Positions 26,342 through 34,841 of a DNA stretch of 59,592 nucleotides are shown here, piece after piece. Where the stretch lies: assembly GCA_000493945.1 (NCBI GenBank), contig AWNW01000014.1:1-59592 (forward strand), given 5' to 3'. Within the stretch, counting starts at the first letter, position 1, and each line of letters begins with the position of its first letter. The notes beneath the pieces are model-generated. The model had not been told where the DNA came from. It ran no database searches and worked only from the letters and a program-made list of their open reading frames with translations. The DNA comes from Candidatus Hydrogenedens terephthalaticus JGI OTU-1. Lineage in GTDB: Bacteria; Hydrogenedentota; Hydrogenedentia; Hydrogenedentales; Hydrogenedentaceae. A program made the translations under genes and the position numbers.

Positions 26342-27301
26342 ATGAGTAAAAAGGGATATAAAAGCAAATCAATTTTTTTTGCTCTTATTGGGTTTTATAT
26401 TGTTTCTCTGTCGAGTAATGCGGTGGAGGTAATTATTCCTTCTGTTTCTGTCAATACCGGAGAATGCTTTGCAATAAATGTTAACTTTTATAAAATTGAG
26501 GATGAACACATTCGCACATCTGTAATTGCTTTTGCCTTTGACCCATTTAAGATGCAAATAGGTTGTAATAATGTTTTTAATTCGGGAACTTATAACGAAC
26601 CCTGGGTGTATGACTCCGAGACTTCCGAAGGGGAACAACCGATTGTATTAAGTAATTCGCTATTGAGCATAGGTGCGAAATATCGTGTTGCTATATATCC
26701 TCAAGGAATAATGGTTGTTGTTCTTTGGGATGTTTCGAATGCAATGCCATCGGATACGCTATTTACAGTTCCATGTAAATTGACAGATAGAGCCAAACCC
26801 GGGGATAAACTTATCATAGCCCTTATTTCAAAAGAATCTCCTATTTATATGACGAGGACCTTCCCCGATAATCATGTAGAAAATCTATCGTTTTATTGCT
26901 CTTTTGCAGATGCAAGCGCTTTACCTGTAAATGCAGCACTTATGTCAGGTACTGTTTATGTGAAGGGTTCAACGGATGGAGAACCTGAAGAAGGTGAAGG
27001 CTATCAAGAAGGTGCACTTGAAGGAATTCCTGCGGAAGGAACAGGAGAAGGTGTTCCTGTAGAAGGTATTCCTGTGGAAGGTATTCCTGTGGAAGGTATA
27101 AAAGAAGGTATCGCAGAAGGTAGTATTTCCGAAGGGATTCATGAAGGAAATTCAACAGAAGGGGAAAAACCTATTTGTGGTTGTAGAGAAAAGCATGATA
27201 CAGAACAACAAAGCAGGCTCTCTGCCTTACAAATCCTAAAAAGGAACAACATGAATATAGGATTTATGATTGCTCTTGTTGTAATACTCCGCCGATTGTA
27301 G
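26342..27301 (+). CDS. Secreted protein with Glu-Gly repeat linker and CGC/membrane C-terminal signal
   Basis: 319 residues. Signal peptide, then a beta-rich domain of about 190 residues (SVSVNTGECFAINVNFYK... and AKPGDKLIIALIS) with a cohesin-like look. An EG-repeat linker follows (EGxxxEG units, with a triplicated PVEGI stretch), then CGCREK, a hydrophobic segment (NIGFMIALVVIL) and RRL at the end. This tail matches the 1729-residue protein at 34842-40031. It probably anchors or sorts the protein to the envelope, like MYXO-CTERM or JDVT-CTERM signals (inference). A GTG at 26339 is possible, but the ATG at 26342 fits AGGA better. Confidence 0.8.
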   Translation: MSKKGYKSKSIFFALIGFYIVSLSSNAVEVIIPSVSVNTGECFAINVNFYKIEDEHIRTSVIAFAFDPFKMQIGCNNVFNSGTYNEPWVYDSETSEGEQPIVLSNSLLSIGAKYRVAIYPQGIMVVVLWDVSNAMPSDTLFTVPCKLTDRAKPGDKLIIALISKESPIYMTRTFPDNHVENLSFYCSFADASALPVNAALMSGTVYVKGSTDGEPEEGEGYQEGALEGIPAEGTGEGVPVEGIPVEGIPVEGIKEGIAEGSISEGIHEGNSTEGEKPICGCREKHDTEQQSRLSALQILKRNNMNIGFMIALVVILRRL

Positions 27302-27360
27302 ATAAACTATTTCCAACATACAAGCGGAATAATTAATATGATTATATTGAAAGGAACCGC

Positions 27361-28179
27361 ATGAGACCTGTTCTTATTCAGATAGGTATATTTGAACTAC
27401 ATTCCTATGTTGTTTTTATGGCGTTAGGACTTTTAGTAGGGGTATCGCTTGCTTTGCGTGAAAATAACCGACTACCCCAACCCTATCCCGTATCGGGGAA
27501 AGTGGGAATCTGGGGATTGATTGGTGGATTGATTGGCGCTAATGCTTATTACATAATTCAATACGAAGGGATTCTGCAACTATATAAAATTATTTTTTTC
27601 TGGTCAGGGGGCTATGTATTTTTTGGCGGCTTTATTGGTGGAGCCATTGGAGTCTGGCTTTATTTGAGGAAACAAAAAGTTCCTTTTCTCCCTTGTGCGG
27701 ATATAGGTGCCCCTTATCTTGCTCTGGGACATGCCATTGGAAGATTGGGTTGTTTTACAAATGGTTGCTGTTGGGGCGATTTATGTCGTGCTCCCTGGGG
27801 TGTTGTTTTTCCCAAAGATAGCGGGATATATGACTTCCATACCACAGAACATTTATTGCATATAGATGATTTGTTACCTTTACCTATTCATCCCACGCAA
27901 TTATACGAAGTCTTTGGGCTTATTATTATCTTCTTCCTGCTGCGTATGATTTACCATAACAAACAATATAACGGGCAGGTCTTGCTATGGTATTTTTGTC
28001 TTTATGGAGCATGGCGATTTTTTGATGAAAATTTCCGTGGAGATAGTCCCCACGCAACATTCGGAATGACTACTTCCCAGTTGGTTGCGCTATCTGCATG
28101 TCTTATCAGTGGCTTTATCATCTTCATACTATATTTGTTTGTAGTCCGTAGAAAAAACAATTTATCACCTAACACCTGA
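27361..28179 (+). CDS. lgt: Prolipoprotein diacylglyceryl transferase
   Basis: Lgt attaches diacylglycerol to the lipobox Cys of prolipoproteins at the inner membrane. The 272-residue polytopic protein contains HAIGRLGCFTNGCCWGD, the family signature with the essential Arg, and HPTQLYE, plus about seven hydrophobic segments. It would serve the lipoproteins encoded at 4.7, 11.2 and 23.0 kb. The double Cys next to the signature is unusual but tolerated. A GGAAC site precedes the ATG. Confidence 0.96.
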   Translation: MRPVLIQIGIFELHSYVVFMALGLLVGVSLALRENNRLPQPYPVSGKVGIWGLIGGLIGANAYYIIQYEGILQLYKIIFFWSGGYVFFGGFIGGAIGVWLYLRKQKVPFLPCADIGAPYLALGHAIGRLGCFTNGCCWGDLCRAPWGVVFPKDSGIYDFHTTEHLLHIDDLLPLPIHPTQLYEVFGLIIIFFLLRMIYHNKQYNGQVLLWYFCLYGAWRFFDENFRGDSPHATFGMTTSQLVALSACLISGFIIFILYLFVVRRKNNLSPNT

Positions 28180-28258
28180 TAGCATAAAAAATCGGTATTT
28201 TGTAAGTCTGTAAGATGATGTGAAAGTAAATATTGAGTTTATTTCTGAGAAAACTTTA

Positions 28259-30595
28259 CTATAAAGATTGCCATTCTAACATAATTGCAGAAAGAGGAGG
28301 TATTTCAACAGTCAGGTTACCATCATTATCAGGTTTTACAGATACGGGTGGAGTTGTGCTGTTTGGTTGATTGTATAACATTATATTATTTCGGTAGTTT
28401 TCCGATAAATGGATAGTTGCTTTCTGTGTCTCTGGCAGGTAATTGACTAAAAACTGGGCGGAACGGTTTTTATATGCCCATCGGCAGGTAAAGATAGAGC
28501 GGAAATGAATGATGTCATTTCGGGGTGTTATCATAGGCACATCTTTATCCCCGCTGTAGGCAAACGGCTTCAACATCCTGCCAAAGAAGAGATAAGAATG
28601 CCCATTTCCCGTTCTCCAAAGGTTCAGGTTGCGAACCAGAGTTAGTATCTGTTCCTGGTCGGGTCCTTTGTCCCATGGGGCAGAACTCCATTCCCATGCT
28701 ATTTGCCCATCTTTCCGTAAATTTAGGCTTAACATATCCCCCTGAACGAAAGAAATGGCTACGCGTTGGTGCATATTGTAGATGCTTTTCTCTTCATCTA
28801 TAAAATGGCTTGTTCCGTTCTGGTTTCCCATAAAATTGTTCAAATATTCATGGAAAACATAACCGTAGGCAGGCACCGGTACGCCTATGGCAAGACTGAG
28901 ATAAGAACGACTGTCATTAAATAGAAGGTAAGGAATAAAAGGCTCGGCAGCATTGGCTTCACAACCTATTAACATATTGGAATTGTTTTGATGAATCAGT
29001 TCAAGTATTCTTCGATAGAGGTCTTTCATAGATTCCGTTTGCCAAGGTCCCGGACCCGGTGGATGTCCATGCGTGCGAGCATAACAACGATAACAATTTC
29101 CACCTAAATTCTGGTCAAAATACTGTAAGTAATCAATTTTATAAGGGACAATCTTTGCAATTTCATTGACTACGACTTCTTTAACCCATTCATTAGCAGG
29201 GCATAGGTCATAGCCAATACGCTGTGCATTAGGACCTGCACAAACGCCATTCTCCGCAGGTTTACCATCAGGTGCATGTGCCACATATTGCACAATTCGC
29301 TTTTCCTGAAATTCCTTTGTCATATCGTAAGTAGGGTCGGTATTACTACGAATTGTATAAGCCACTCCACTGGCATACAGACCAATGAGGTTTCCTGTCT
29401 TGTGCAATTCATCACAAAAATGGACGAAGTCCTGCAAATCGCCATAAGGAGGCCAGACATACGGAGGTGCCCACGGAGCACTACCTTCCCAGTGCATTAA
29501 CAATGCCATTACAGGAACAGATAGTTCCTTTGCATATTTCTGCAGGATTGGCAACGCGTTGGTGTAGGGATAATATTCGGGATTGGGTGTCATTTCCACG
29601 CCTAAATCACGCTGTCCTCTCACAGGATACATAATGATTACTGGCGACTTAAAAAACCAATCAGGAACCATCTTGTTTTCTTCTAACTTGGGTGGCTTAT
29701 ACATGGCTGAATTTTCCCACCAGTTTCGATATATATCTGCGGCATCGTGCCAATCACCCTGAAAAGTTCCTAATACCATTGGATAGGGGAGCGTATATTC
29801 GGTTTCGCACACAGGTCCGGGGAAAAGACGGAAATCAAGGTAAATACCCCCGGATGGGTGCTTATGAAATTCGACGCCTTTGGGTGTCCCTTTGGGGTCA
29901 TGAGCCGAAAAATATAATCCTGCACGAGGTGTGTAATATGCCATAAATTGCATCTGAGCGGGTCCAGGATAGATACCGTTCCAGCCCATAGTCGGATGTT
30001 CTATCGGCTGCCAGCGTAACCAACTTTTTTCACGAAGTTCCGAATCCTCAACGACAACACCTTCTCCCCCGGGCCAAAATATTCTTGCATCTCCACCGGA
30101 ATTGGGTAAATCATTAGGAACAACAACCACAGGGAAATCTATATGTTCTAACCAGAAACCTGTTTCATTCTTTACTTTCATCGTCCAATAAGTTAATGAT
30201 GATTCTAAAGGACACTTGACAAAAACAGTTACATCTATTGGTTTTTTATCAATTTGAAGGAATGCTATTTCGATTTGAGTTTCTTTTTTCTCTCCATCGT
30301 CTTTTCGGGAGAAACGAATCTGAGAAGATTGCAAGGAACTTAGGTCTACGGCTTCACCATTATCATTACGAAGGCGTAATTTAAAGAGTTCACGAGGCTG
30401 GTCGGAAGAAAATACGAATTCCTGACCCTTACTTTCCAGTGATTTTATTTCACCGGTAACCTCATCTAATCGCAAAACATAATGCTCTGTTTTTATCTCA
30501 TGTATCATGTCTGAATATACTCCCTGTAATTGAACGGTAACAAATAAAAATAAAATAGAAAGTGTGGATATGTGAATTGTTCTTGACCACAGCAT
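28259..30595 (-). CDS. Secreted DUF6259 domain protein (glycosidase-like)
   Basis: 778 residues with a signal peptide (SILFLFVTVQLQGVYS). The first 300 residues are beta-rich, then a (beta/alpha)8-type region with IMYPVRGQRDLG, VPVMALLMHWEGSAPWAPPYVWPPYGD, NLIGLYASGV, DYLQYFDQNLGGNCYRC and MLIGCEANAAEPF, ending in an all-beta domain. This is the DUF6259 layout, which resembles clan GH-D type glycosidases. Possible acid residues are the Asp in QYFDQN and Glu in GCEANA. AGGAGA precedes the start. Substrate unknown, probably a polysaccharide, in line with the GH28 and DUF2961 proteins. Confidence 0.8.
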   Translation of the reverse strand: MLWSRTIHISTLSILFLFVTVQLQGVYSDMIHEIKTEHYVLRLDEVTGEIKSLESKGQEFVFSSDQPRELFKLRLRNDNGEAVDLSSLQSSQIRFSRKDDGEKKETQIEIAFLQIDKKPIDVTVFVKCPLESSLTYWTMKVKNETGFWLEHIDFPVVVVPNDLPNSGGDARIFWPGGEGVVVEDSELREKSWLRWQPIEHPTMGWNGIYPGPAQMQFMAYYTPRAGLYFSAHDPKGTPKGVEFHKHPSGGIYLDFRLFPGPVCETEYTLPYPMVLGTFQGDWHDAADIYRNWWENSAMYKPPKLEENKMVPDWFFKSPVIIMYPVRGQRDLGVEMTPNPEYYPYTNALPILQKYAKELSVPVMALLMHWEGSAPWAPPYVWPPYGDLQDFVHFCDELHKTGNLIGLYASGVAYTIRSNTDPTYDMTKEFQEKRIVQYVAHAPDGKPAENGVCAGPNAQRIGYDLCPANEWVKEVVVNEIAKIVPYKIDYLQYFDQNLGGNCYRCYARTHGHPPGPGPWQTESMKDLYRRILELIHQNNSNMLIGCEANAAEPFIPYLLFNDSRSYLSLAIGVPVPAYGYVFHEYLNNFMGNQNGTSHFIDEEKSIYNMHQRVAISFVQGDMLSLNLRKDGQIAWEWSSAPWDKGPDQEQILTLVRNLNLWRTGNGHSYLFFGRMLKPFAYSGDKDVPMITPRNDIIHFRSIFTCRWAYKNRSAQFLVNYLPETQKATIHLSENYRNNIMLYNQPNSTTPPVSVKPDNDGNLTVEIPPLSAIMLEWQSL

Positions 30596-30682
30596 AAGAG
30601 TATCTCCTGGTATCGTTGTTGGTTATCAAGTTATTATACTTTATTTTTATTCTTTTTATGATTAAATCGGACAAATTAGGCT

Positions 30683-31303
30683 TTATAAAAATTTTGCTTT
30701 TCCTGCGTTAATTCGTTGGAATAGAAACACCCCTACCTTGCGAAGTAATTTATCCAGACGGACAATAGGCAAACCTAATACATTGTAATAACAACCATCA
30801 TACCGAGACACTAATAAACTTCCCGGACCGTCTACTGTATAAGCCCCTGCACGGTCAATAGGGTTTACTACTCGAATAAAAGTTTCAATTTCCTCATTAC
30901 TCAGAGTGCGGAAAGTAACATCCGTTGTTTCAGAACCTCTTGCCCTTCTTCCATCCGCGGTATTGGCTACTGCGATACCTGTTATTACTTGATGCGTATT
31001 TCCCGAAAGACGCTGAAGCATACTCCGTGCTTCGTCTACATCCTGGGGTTTACTCAAAACTTCGCCATCACAAAACACGAGTGTATCCGCGGCAATAACT
31101 ACCGCAGGATAAGCCACTCGAGATGTAACCTCTTCACATTTTGCCCAGGCATTTTCCTCAACCAGTGTTGTAGGAGAAGCCCCCGCATCTATTTCTTTCG
31201 CATAACTAACAATTACTTCAAAATCAATACCTATGGATGATAACAACGAACGACGACGAGGGGATGCCGATGCAAGAATAAGAGGGAGTTTACAATCTTC
31301 CAT
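30683..31303 (-). CDS. maf: Maf family nucleoside triphosphate pyrophosphatase
   Basis: 206 residues with the Maf signatures LILASASPRRRSLLSSIGIDFEVI, AADTLVFCDGEVLSKP, DVDEARSMLQRLSGNTHQVITG and the late block IDRAGAYTVDGPGSLLV. Maf hydrolyses non-canonical or dTTP/UTP nucleotides and affects septation when overproduced. First residues follow a GGAGCGG site. It is the last gene of a run divIVA-lolA-maf on the same strand. Confidence 0.93.
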   Translation of the reverse strand: MEDCKLPLILASASPRRRSLLSSIGIDFEVIVSYAKEIDAGASPTTLVEENAWAKCEEVTSRVAYPAVVIAADTLVFCDGEVLSKPQDVDEARSMLQRLSGNTHQVITGIAVANTADGRRARGSETTDVTFRTLSNEEIETFIRVVNPIDRAGAYTVDGPGSLLVSRYDGCYYNVLGLPIVRLDKLLRKVGVFLFQRINAGKAKFL

Positions 31304-31323
31304 AGAAACCGCTCCATATTGAA

Positions 31324-32211
31324 TTATTTATTAATAGGTTCAAGGTCTCTTATTTCTATTTTATTCTGTTCTTCTGGAACATTTTGAGGTTTCTGTTCCT
31401 CTTTTGTTTCTTCGCTTACTTCTTTTTTAACAATTGATGACTTGGGAGATGTATCAATATATTTGGGATCTAATTTTGCAGGGTCAGGAATTTTTTTGCC
31501 TTCGCCAGTGATGGTTTCTTTATATTTGTCATTCTCAATTACATTTGTTCCCGGTGGCAGGTATATTTGTGTATCTTCCAATCGAATTTTATTATTAATT
31601 TCTATTTGCTCAAAATCAACAATGGTCTGAACATTATCTTCATTAACAATCCGCAGACGATAAGGTAAAAAAGTTTCATCATGGAGATACAAGACAATTT
31701 CTTCAAAAGGGCTGTCTTCTTCCTTGTCTGTAAAGGGTCGGATAGCTATGCCATGCTTTCCTCGTTCATCCGACAGACGAATCGGCAATACATGATATTT
31801 TTTTCGTAGCGTATTCAGGTCTTCCGCAAAGGCAAAGAAAAACAATTCGGTTTCTGCGGAATCTTTCAAATCATAAATAGTTACCTGCTTGATATCGGGT
31901 TCATACTCGTAGATTCGTTTTTCTTCTATCACGGTGTATTTCTTTGGCTCATCCGTAGTAAACACCATCCTTTGAGGTTTTACGAAAACAAGGGAACCGA
32001 AAGTGGTATAGATTTCATCGGGATAAATATTCTTTTGTTGGAAAGTTGCTACGAGAATATCTATTTTCTCTCGCGATTCTGTATATTTTTTGAAAAAGGC
32101 ATCTAATTCCTTATCTTCATCTGTGTTCTGACAATATAGTGAAAGATGGAAAAAGACAAAAAATATTAATAGGGAGAGGATAAATATATAGGATTTATTC
32201 TGTATCATCAT
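31324..32211 (-). CDS. lolA: LolA-like outer-membrane lipoprotein carrier
   Basis: 295 residues with a signal peptide (ILSLLIFFVFFHLSLYC). The LolA-type half-barrel pattern is DILVATFQQKNIYPDEIYTTFGSLVFVKPQRMVFTTDEPKKYTVIEEKRIYEYEPDIKQVTIYDL. LolA carries lipoproteins through the periplasm to the outer membrane, consistent with a diderm cell. A Lys/Glu/Pro-rich tail after residue 235 is extra. It overlaps the divIVA-like gene by 17 bp; the second in-frame ATG (32208) is an alternative start. Confidence 0.82.
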   Translation of the reverse strand: MMIQNKSYIFILSLLIFFVFFHLSLYCQNTDEDKELDAFFKKYTESREKIDILVATFQQKNIYPDEIYTTFGSLVFVKPQRMVFTTDEPKKYTVIEEKRIYEYEPDIKQVTIYDLKDSAETELFFFAFAEDLNTLRKKYHVLPIRLSDERGKHGIAIRPFTDKEEDSPFEEIVLYLHDETFLPYRLRIVNEDNVQTIVDFEQIEINNKIRLEDTQIYLPPGTNVIENDKYKETITGEGKKIPDPAKLDPKYIDTSPKSSIVKKEVSEETKEEQKPQNVPEEQNKIEIRDLEPINK

Positions 32212-32812
32212 GTTTATCTTCTTCGGTATCTTCTTCGGTTAACGAATCCAGACTAAAGTCTACGGATAACGCCTGGTCAAGGGATTTCCGAAGACTACCT
32301 AATATCTTTTCGCGATTTTCGGGCGACAAATTTTTTATCTGTGTGGATTCATATTCGGAAAGCATGGATTGAAATGAAAGCAAAACCGTTTTAACCTCAT
32401 GATGGAATCTATCCCGTAGATGTATCAGATGTTGTATTTCCTGTTCCAATCGGAGGGGTATTTGTTGGGCTCGCGTTTGAGCCTCTGTGATGATGGACTC
32501 CGCCTGTCTTTGGGCACTTTCTATAATATCTTCGTTCAATTTCTGGGCTGAATTTAATGCACTTCGTAAAACCGATTCTTCCTGACGGTAAAATTCAACC
32601 AGTTTGGTTTGCTCATCAATTTTTTCTTTCAATTCCTGAATACGGTCTAAAAGCAATTCTACGGTATCTGCTACGCGATGAAGAAATTCATCTACCGATT
32701 CTACCGAATAACCACCAACAAGACTTTTTGGAAAACGCTGAGCATAAATTTCACTGGGCGTAAGTATGGTTTCTGCACCTAATACTTCCGATATGACTTT
32801 GTCTCTTCTCAT
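32195..32812 (-). CDS. DivIVA domain coiled-coil protein
   Basis: 205 residues. The N-terminal block TPSEIYAQRFPKSLVGGYSVESVDEFLHRVADTVELL is the DivIVA membrane-targeting domain (GY.VDEVD.FL), followed by a long coiled coil (LLLDRIQELKEKIDEQTKLVEFYRQEE...) and an acidic tail. DivIVA proteins mark curved membrane and organise division or polar growth. The operon with lolA-like and maf supports an envelope/division role. Confidence 0.88.
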   Translation of the reverse strand: MRRDKVISEVLGAETILTPSEIYAQRFPKSLVGGYSVESVDEFLHRVADTVELLLDRIQELKEKIDEQTKLVEFYRQEESVLRSALNSAQKLNEDIIESAQRQAESIITEAQTRAQQIPLRLEQEIQHLIHLRDRFHHEVKTVLLSFQSMLSEYESTQIKNLSPENREKILGSLRKSLDQALSVDFSLDSLTEEDTEEDKHDDTE

Positions 32813-32885
32813 GGGTTGACCTCAAACAAATTTATTATATGAATTGTATCATTCCAGAGGGTCAAGTTTCTTATTATCTCTATGA

Positions 32886-33710
32886 TTATTTTCCAAGTTC
32901 CTGGGCTCGTTGATATGCAGAATGGATTGCCTCTATAACAATAGATTTAAAATTTTTCAACTCCATCGTTCTTATTGCGGCTTCTGTGGTTCCACCTTTT
33001 GAAGTTACCCGAGCACGGAGAACCTCTGGCAAATCGTCTCCACTTATTAGAAGTGAAGCAGCACCATAAAAAGTTTGACGAACCAGGGATAGTGCGGTTT
33101 CTTCCGATAGACCCAAAGACTTACCTGCGTCTATCATACACTCACATAAATAGAAGAAGTATGCAGGTCCACTTCCACTAACAGCAGTAACTATATCTAT
33201 TTGTTCCTCAGACACAAGAACCGTTTTTCCAACCGATTGAAATATCTGTTGAGCAAGAATTTTATCCTGTTCTGAACATTCCTCACTAAAAGTAATTGCC
33301 GTAATGCCTTCTCCAACCAACGCAGGGGTATTGGGCATAGTGCGAACTATCCGAAGGTCGGATTGCCCTAAGAGATTTTTATAATAGTGAATAGATATAC
33401 CCGCTGCGATAGAGATAATTAAAACATCTTTTCCTATGATGGATGTCAATGGTTGAAGTGCAGACTGTATCATCTGTGGCTTCACGGCAACAAGTAGTAT
33501 ATGCGAAGTATTTAACAAATTTTCTATATGGGTAACAACTTGAACACCCATATCTTTGGCGTCCTGTTGTTTGTCTTCTGCCGGGTCAAAAACAAAAATC
33601 TGTGAGGGTAAAAAAATATTTTTTCGCAATAACCCTTTAACAATTGCCTGCCCCATATTGCCAAAACCCAAAAGGGAAAGATGAGTATTGTTTATTTCAT
33701 CCGCAAACAT
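32886..33710 (-). CDS. proC: Pyrroline-5-carboxylate reductase
   Basis: ProC reduces pyrroline-5-carboxylate to proline with NAD(P)H. Rossmann start LSLLGFGNMGQAIVKGLL, VAVKPQMI, RTMPNTPALVGEGITA, and the C-terminal signature GSGPAYFFYLCECMIDAGKSLGLSEETA...TSKGGTTEAAI. The frame extends upstream to a TTG at 33728, but the ATG at 33710 is preferred because AAAGGA lies 9 bases before it; this gives 274 residues. The upstream acetyltransferase gene ends 14 bp before, so proline and arginine/glutamate steps may share an operon. Confidence 0.95.
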   Translation of the reverse strand: MFADEINNTHLSLLGFGNMGQAIVKGLLRKNIFLPSQIFVFDPAEDKQQDAKDMGVQVVTHIENLLNTSHILLVAVKPQMIQSALQPLTSIIGKDVLIISIAAGISIHYYKNLLGQSDLRIVRTMPNTPALVGEGITAITFSEECSEQDKILAQQIFQSVGKTVLVSEEQIDIVTAVSGSGPAYFFYLCECMIDAGKSLGLSEETALSLVRQTFYGAASLLISGDDLPEVLRARVTSKGGTTEAAIRTMELKNFKSIVIEAIHSAYQRAQELGK

Positions 33711-33724
33711 AAAATCAATTCCTT

Positions 33725-34210
33725 TCAAAGAGAGGTTCCTTTTTTATTATCGCTTAAATATAAAATCATAGGAATTTCGTCACATGTTACCCCATATTTG
33801 GGACAACGCGCACAATCCTTTCGTATTTTGTAAGGAAGTTGTTCTAATGAAGTTTTCTTAAAACCCTGCTTCTCAAAAAATTCGGGACAACGCGTAAGGA
33901 CATAGACCTTAGGAATACCCAATTCACGGGCTTCATTTAAAACGGCATGTAATAACATTTTTCCGATACCTTTTCGTTGGAGGTCATCACGCACAATCAG
34001 CGTTCTTACTTCCGCAAGGTCCTCCATATCTATATGCAGAGATACGCACCCGGCAAGACCGTTCTCGTCCGCATATACATAAAAATCGCGAACATTTTCA
34101 TACAGTTCCTCTAAAGTTCTCGGAAGAACAAGGTCTTTACCGACTGCTTTGTCTATCAATGCTTTCAGTTCTACAACTTCTGATAATTTTGGTTTGCGAA
34201 TCTGATACAT
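33725..34210 (-). CDS. GNAT acetyltransferase, probable short ArgA-type N-acetylglutamate synthase
   Basis: 161 residues. GNAT acetyl-CoA site VRTLIVRDDLQRKGIGKMLLHAVLNEARELGI, then VYVLTRCPEFFEKQGFKK and the tail LPYKIRKDCARCPKYGVTCDEIPM. The tail with CxxCP and CDE resembles the stand-alone NAGS-type GNATs of anaerobes that make N-acetylglutamate for arginine synthesis (from memory of the family). Placement before proC agrees with glutamate-derived amino-acid metabolism. Substrate not proven. Confidence 0.75.
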   Translation of the reverse strand: MYQIRKPKLSEVVELKALIDKAVGKDLVLPRTLEELYENVRDFYVYADENGLAGCVSLHIDMEDLAEVRTLIVRDDLQRKGIGKMLLHAVLNEARELGIPKVYVLTRCPEFFEKQGFKKTSLEQLPYKIRKDCARCPKYGVTCDEIPMILYLSDNKKGTSL

Positions 34211-34295
34211 GAACTTTACAACATCCTGCCCATAAGATTTTTGATGTAGTATACTCTTTATCGGGGAATATTTTAAAAATCAGTTTTTGTGAACT

Positions 34296-34596
34296 ATGGG
34301 ACGAATGGGACGAATGGGACGCATGGGACGGATGGGACGGAAAGAGATGAATGGGACGCATGGGACGGATGGGACGGAAAGAGCGAATGGGACGATGAGA
34401 CGGATGGGACGGAAAGAGCGAATGGGACGATGAGACGGATGGGACGGAAAGAGATGAATGGGACGATGAGACGGATGGGACGGAAAGAGATGAATGGGAC
34501 GATGAGACGGATGGGACGGAAAGAGGTGAATGGGACGATGAGACGGATGGGACGGAAAGAGCGAATGGGACGATGAGACGGATGGGACGGAAAGAG
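34296..34596 (+). repeat. GGGAC minisatellite, 35-36 bp units built from ATGGGAC heptamers
   Basis: The block begins with simple ATGGGACGA/ATGGGACGG steps, then settles into six units whose CGGATGGGAC start falls at 34401, 34436, 34472, 34508, 34544 and 34579 (periods 35, 36, 36, 36, 35). Each unit carries GGACGGAAAGAG and GACGATGAGAC. The plus strand is almost pyrimidine-free outside fixed positions. The same 16-mer ATGGGACGAATGGGAC occurs in reverse complement at 58593-58608. Both strands are open by chance of composition; I do not call a gene. It lies between the GNAT gene (minus) and the large surface-protein gene (plus). Confidence 0.92.
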
Positions 34597-34841
34597 AAAT
34601 TGCAATGTGTGAAATAAAAGTTCTATCGAAATAAGATGGTAAAATAATTTAAGAGGTATTATTAAAATGTAAAAATAAGTAATATTTCCCTGATTTTTGG
34701 AACATGTAATTTATGGAATAATATGGATTTAATATAGAAACTGCATTTATTTAATATATTTCTCTTTATTTCCTGTATGATATGGTATGATATATCTTAG
34801 AAAATATTACAATTAACTTTATTTGGCTGAGGGATTTTTTA
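34597..34841 (+). other. AT-rich leader region of the large surface-protein gene
   Basis: About 245 bp, very A/T-rich, without ORF or RNA gene. It must hold the promoter of the 1729-residue protein gene; several TATGATAT/TATAAT-like boxes near 34782-34800 are candidates, none with a clear -35. GAGGGA at 34829-34834 is the ribosome site for the ATG at 34842. Confidence 0.45.

Noticed and set aside
34296..34596. CRISPR array at the 35-36 bp periodic block
   Set aside because: The units are contiguous with no unique spacers; it is a minisatellite.
34289..34605. ORFs on both strands across the minisatellite
   Set aside because: Open only because of the biased repeat composition; the peptides are low-complexity and units of 35 and 36 bp alternate without respect to frame.
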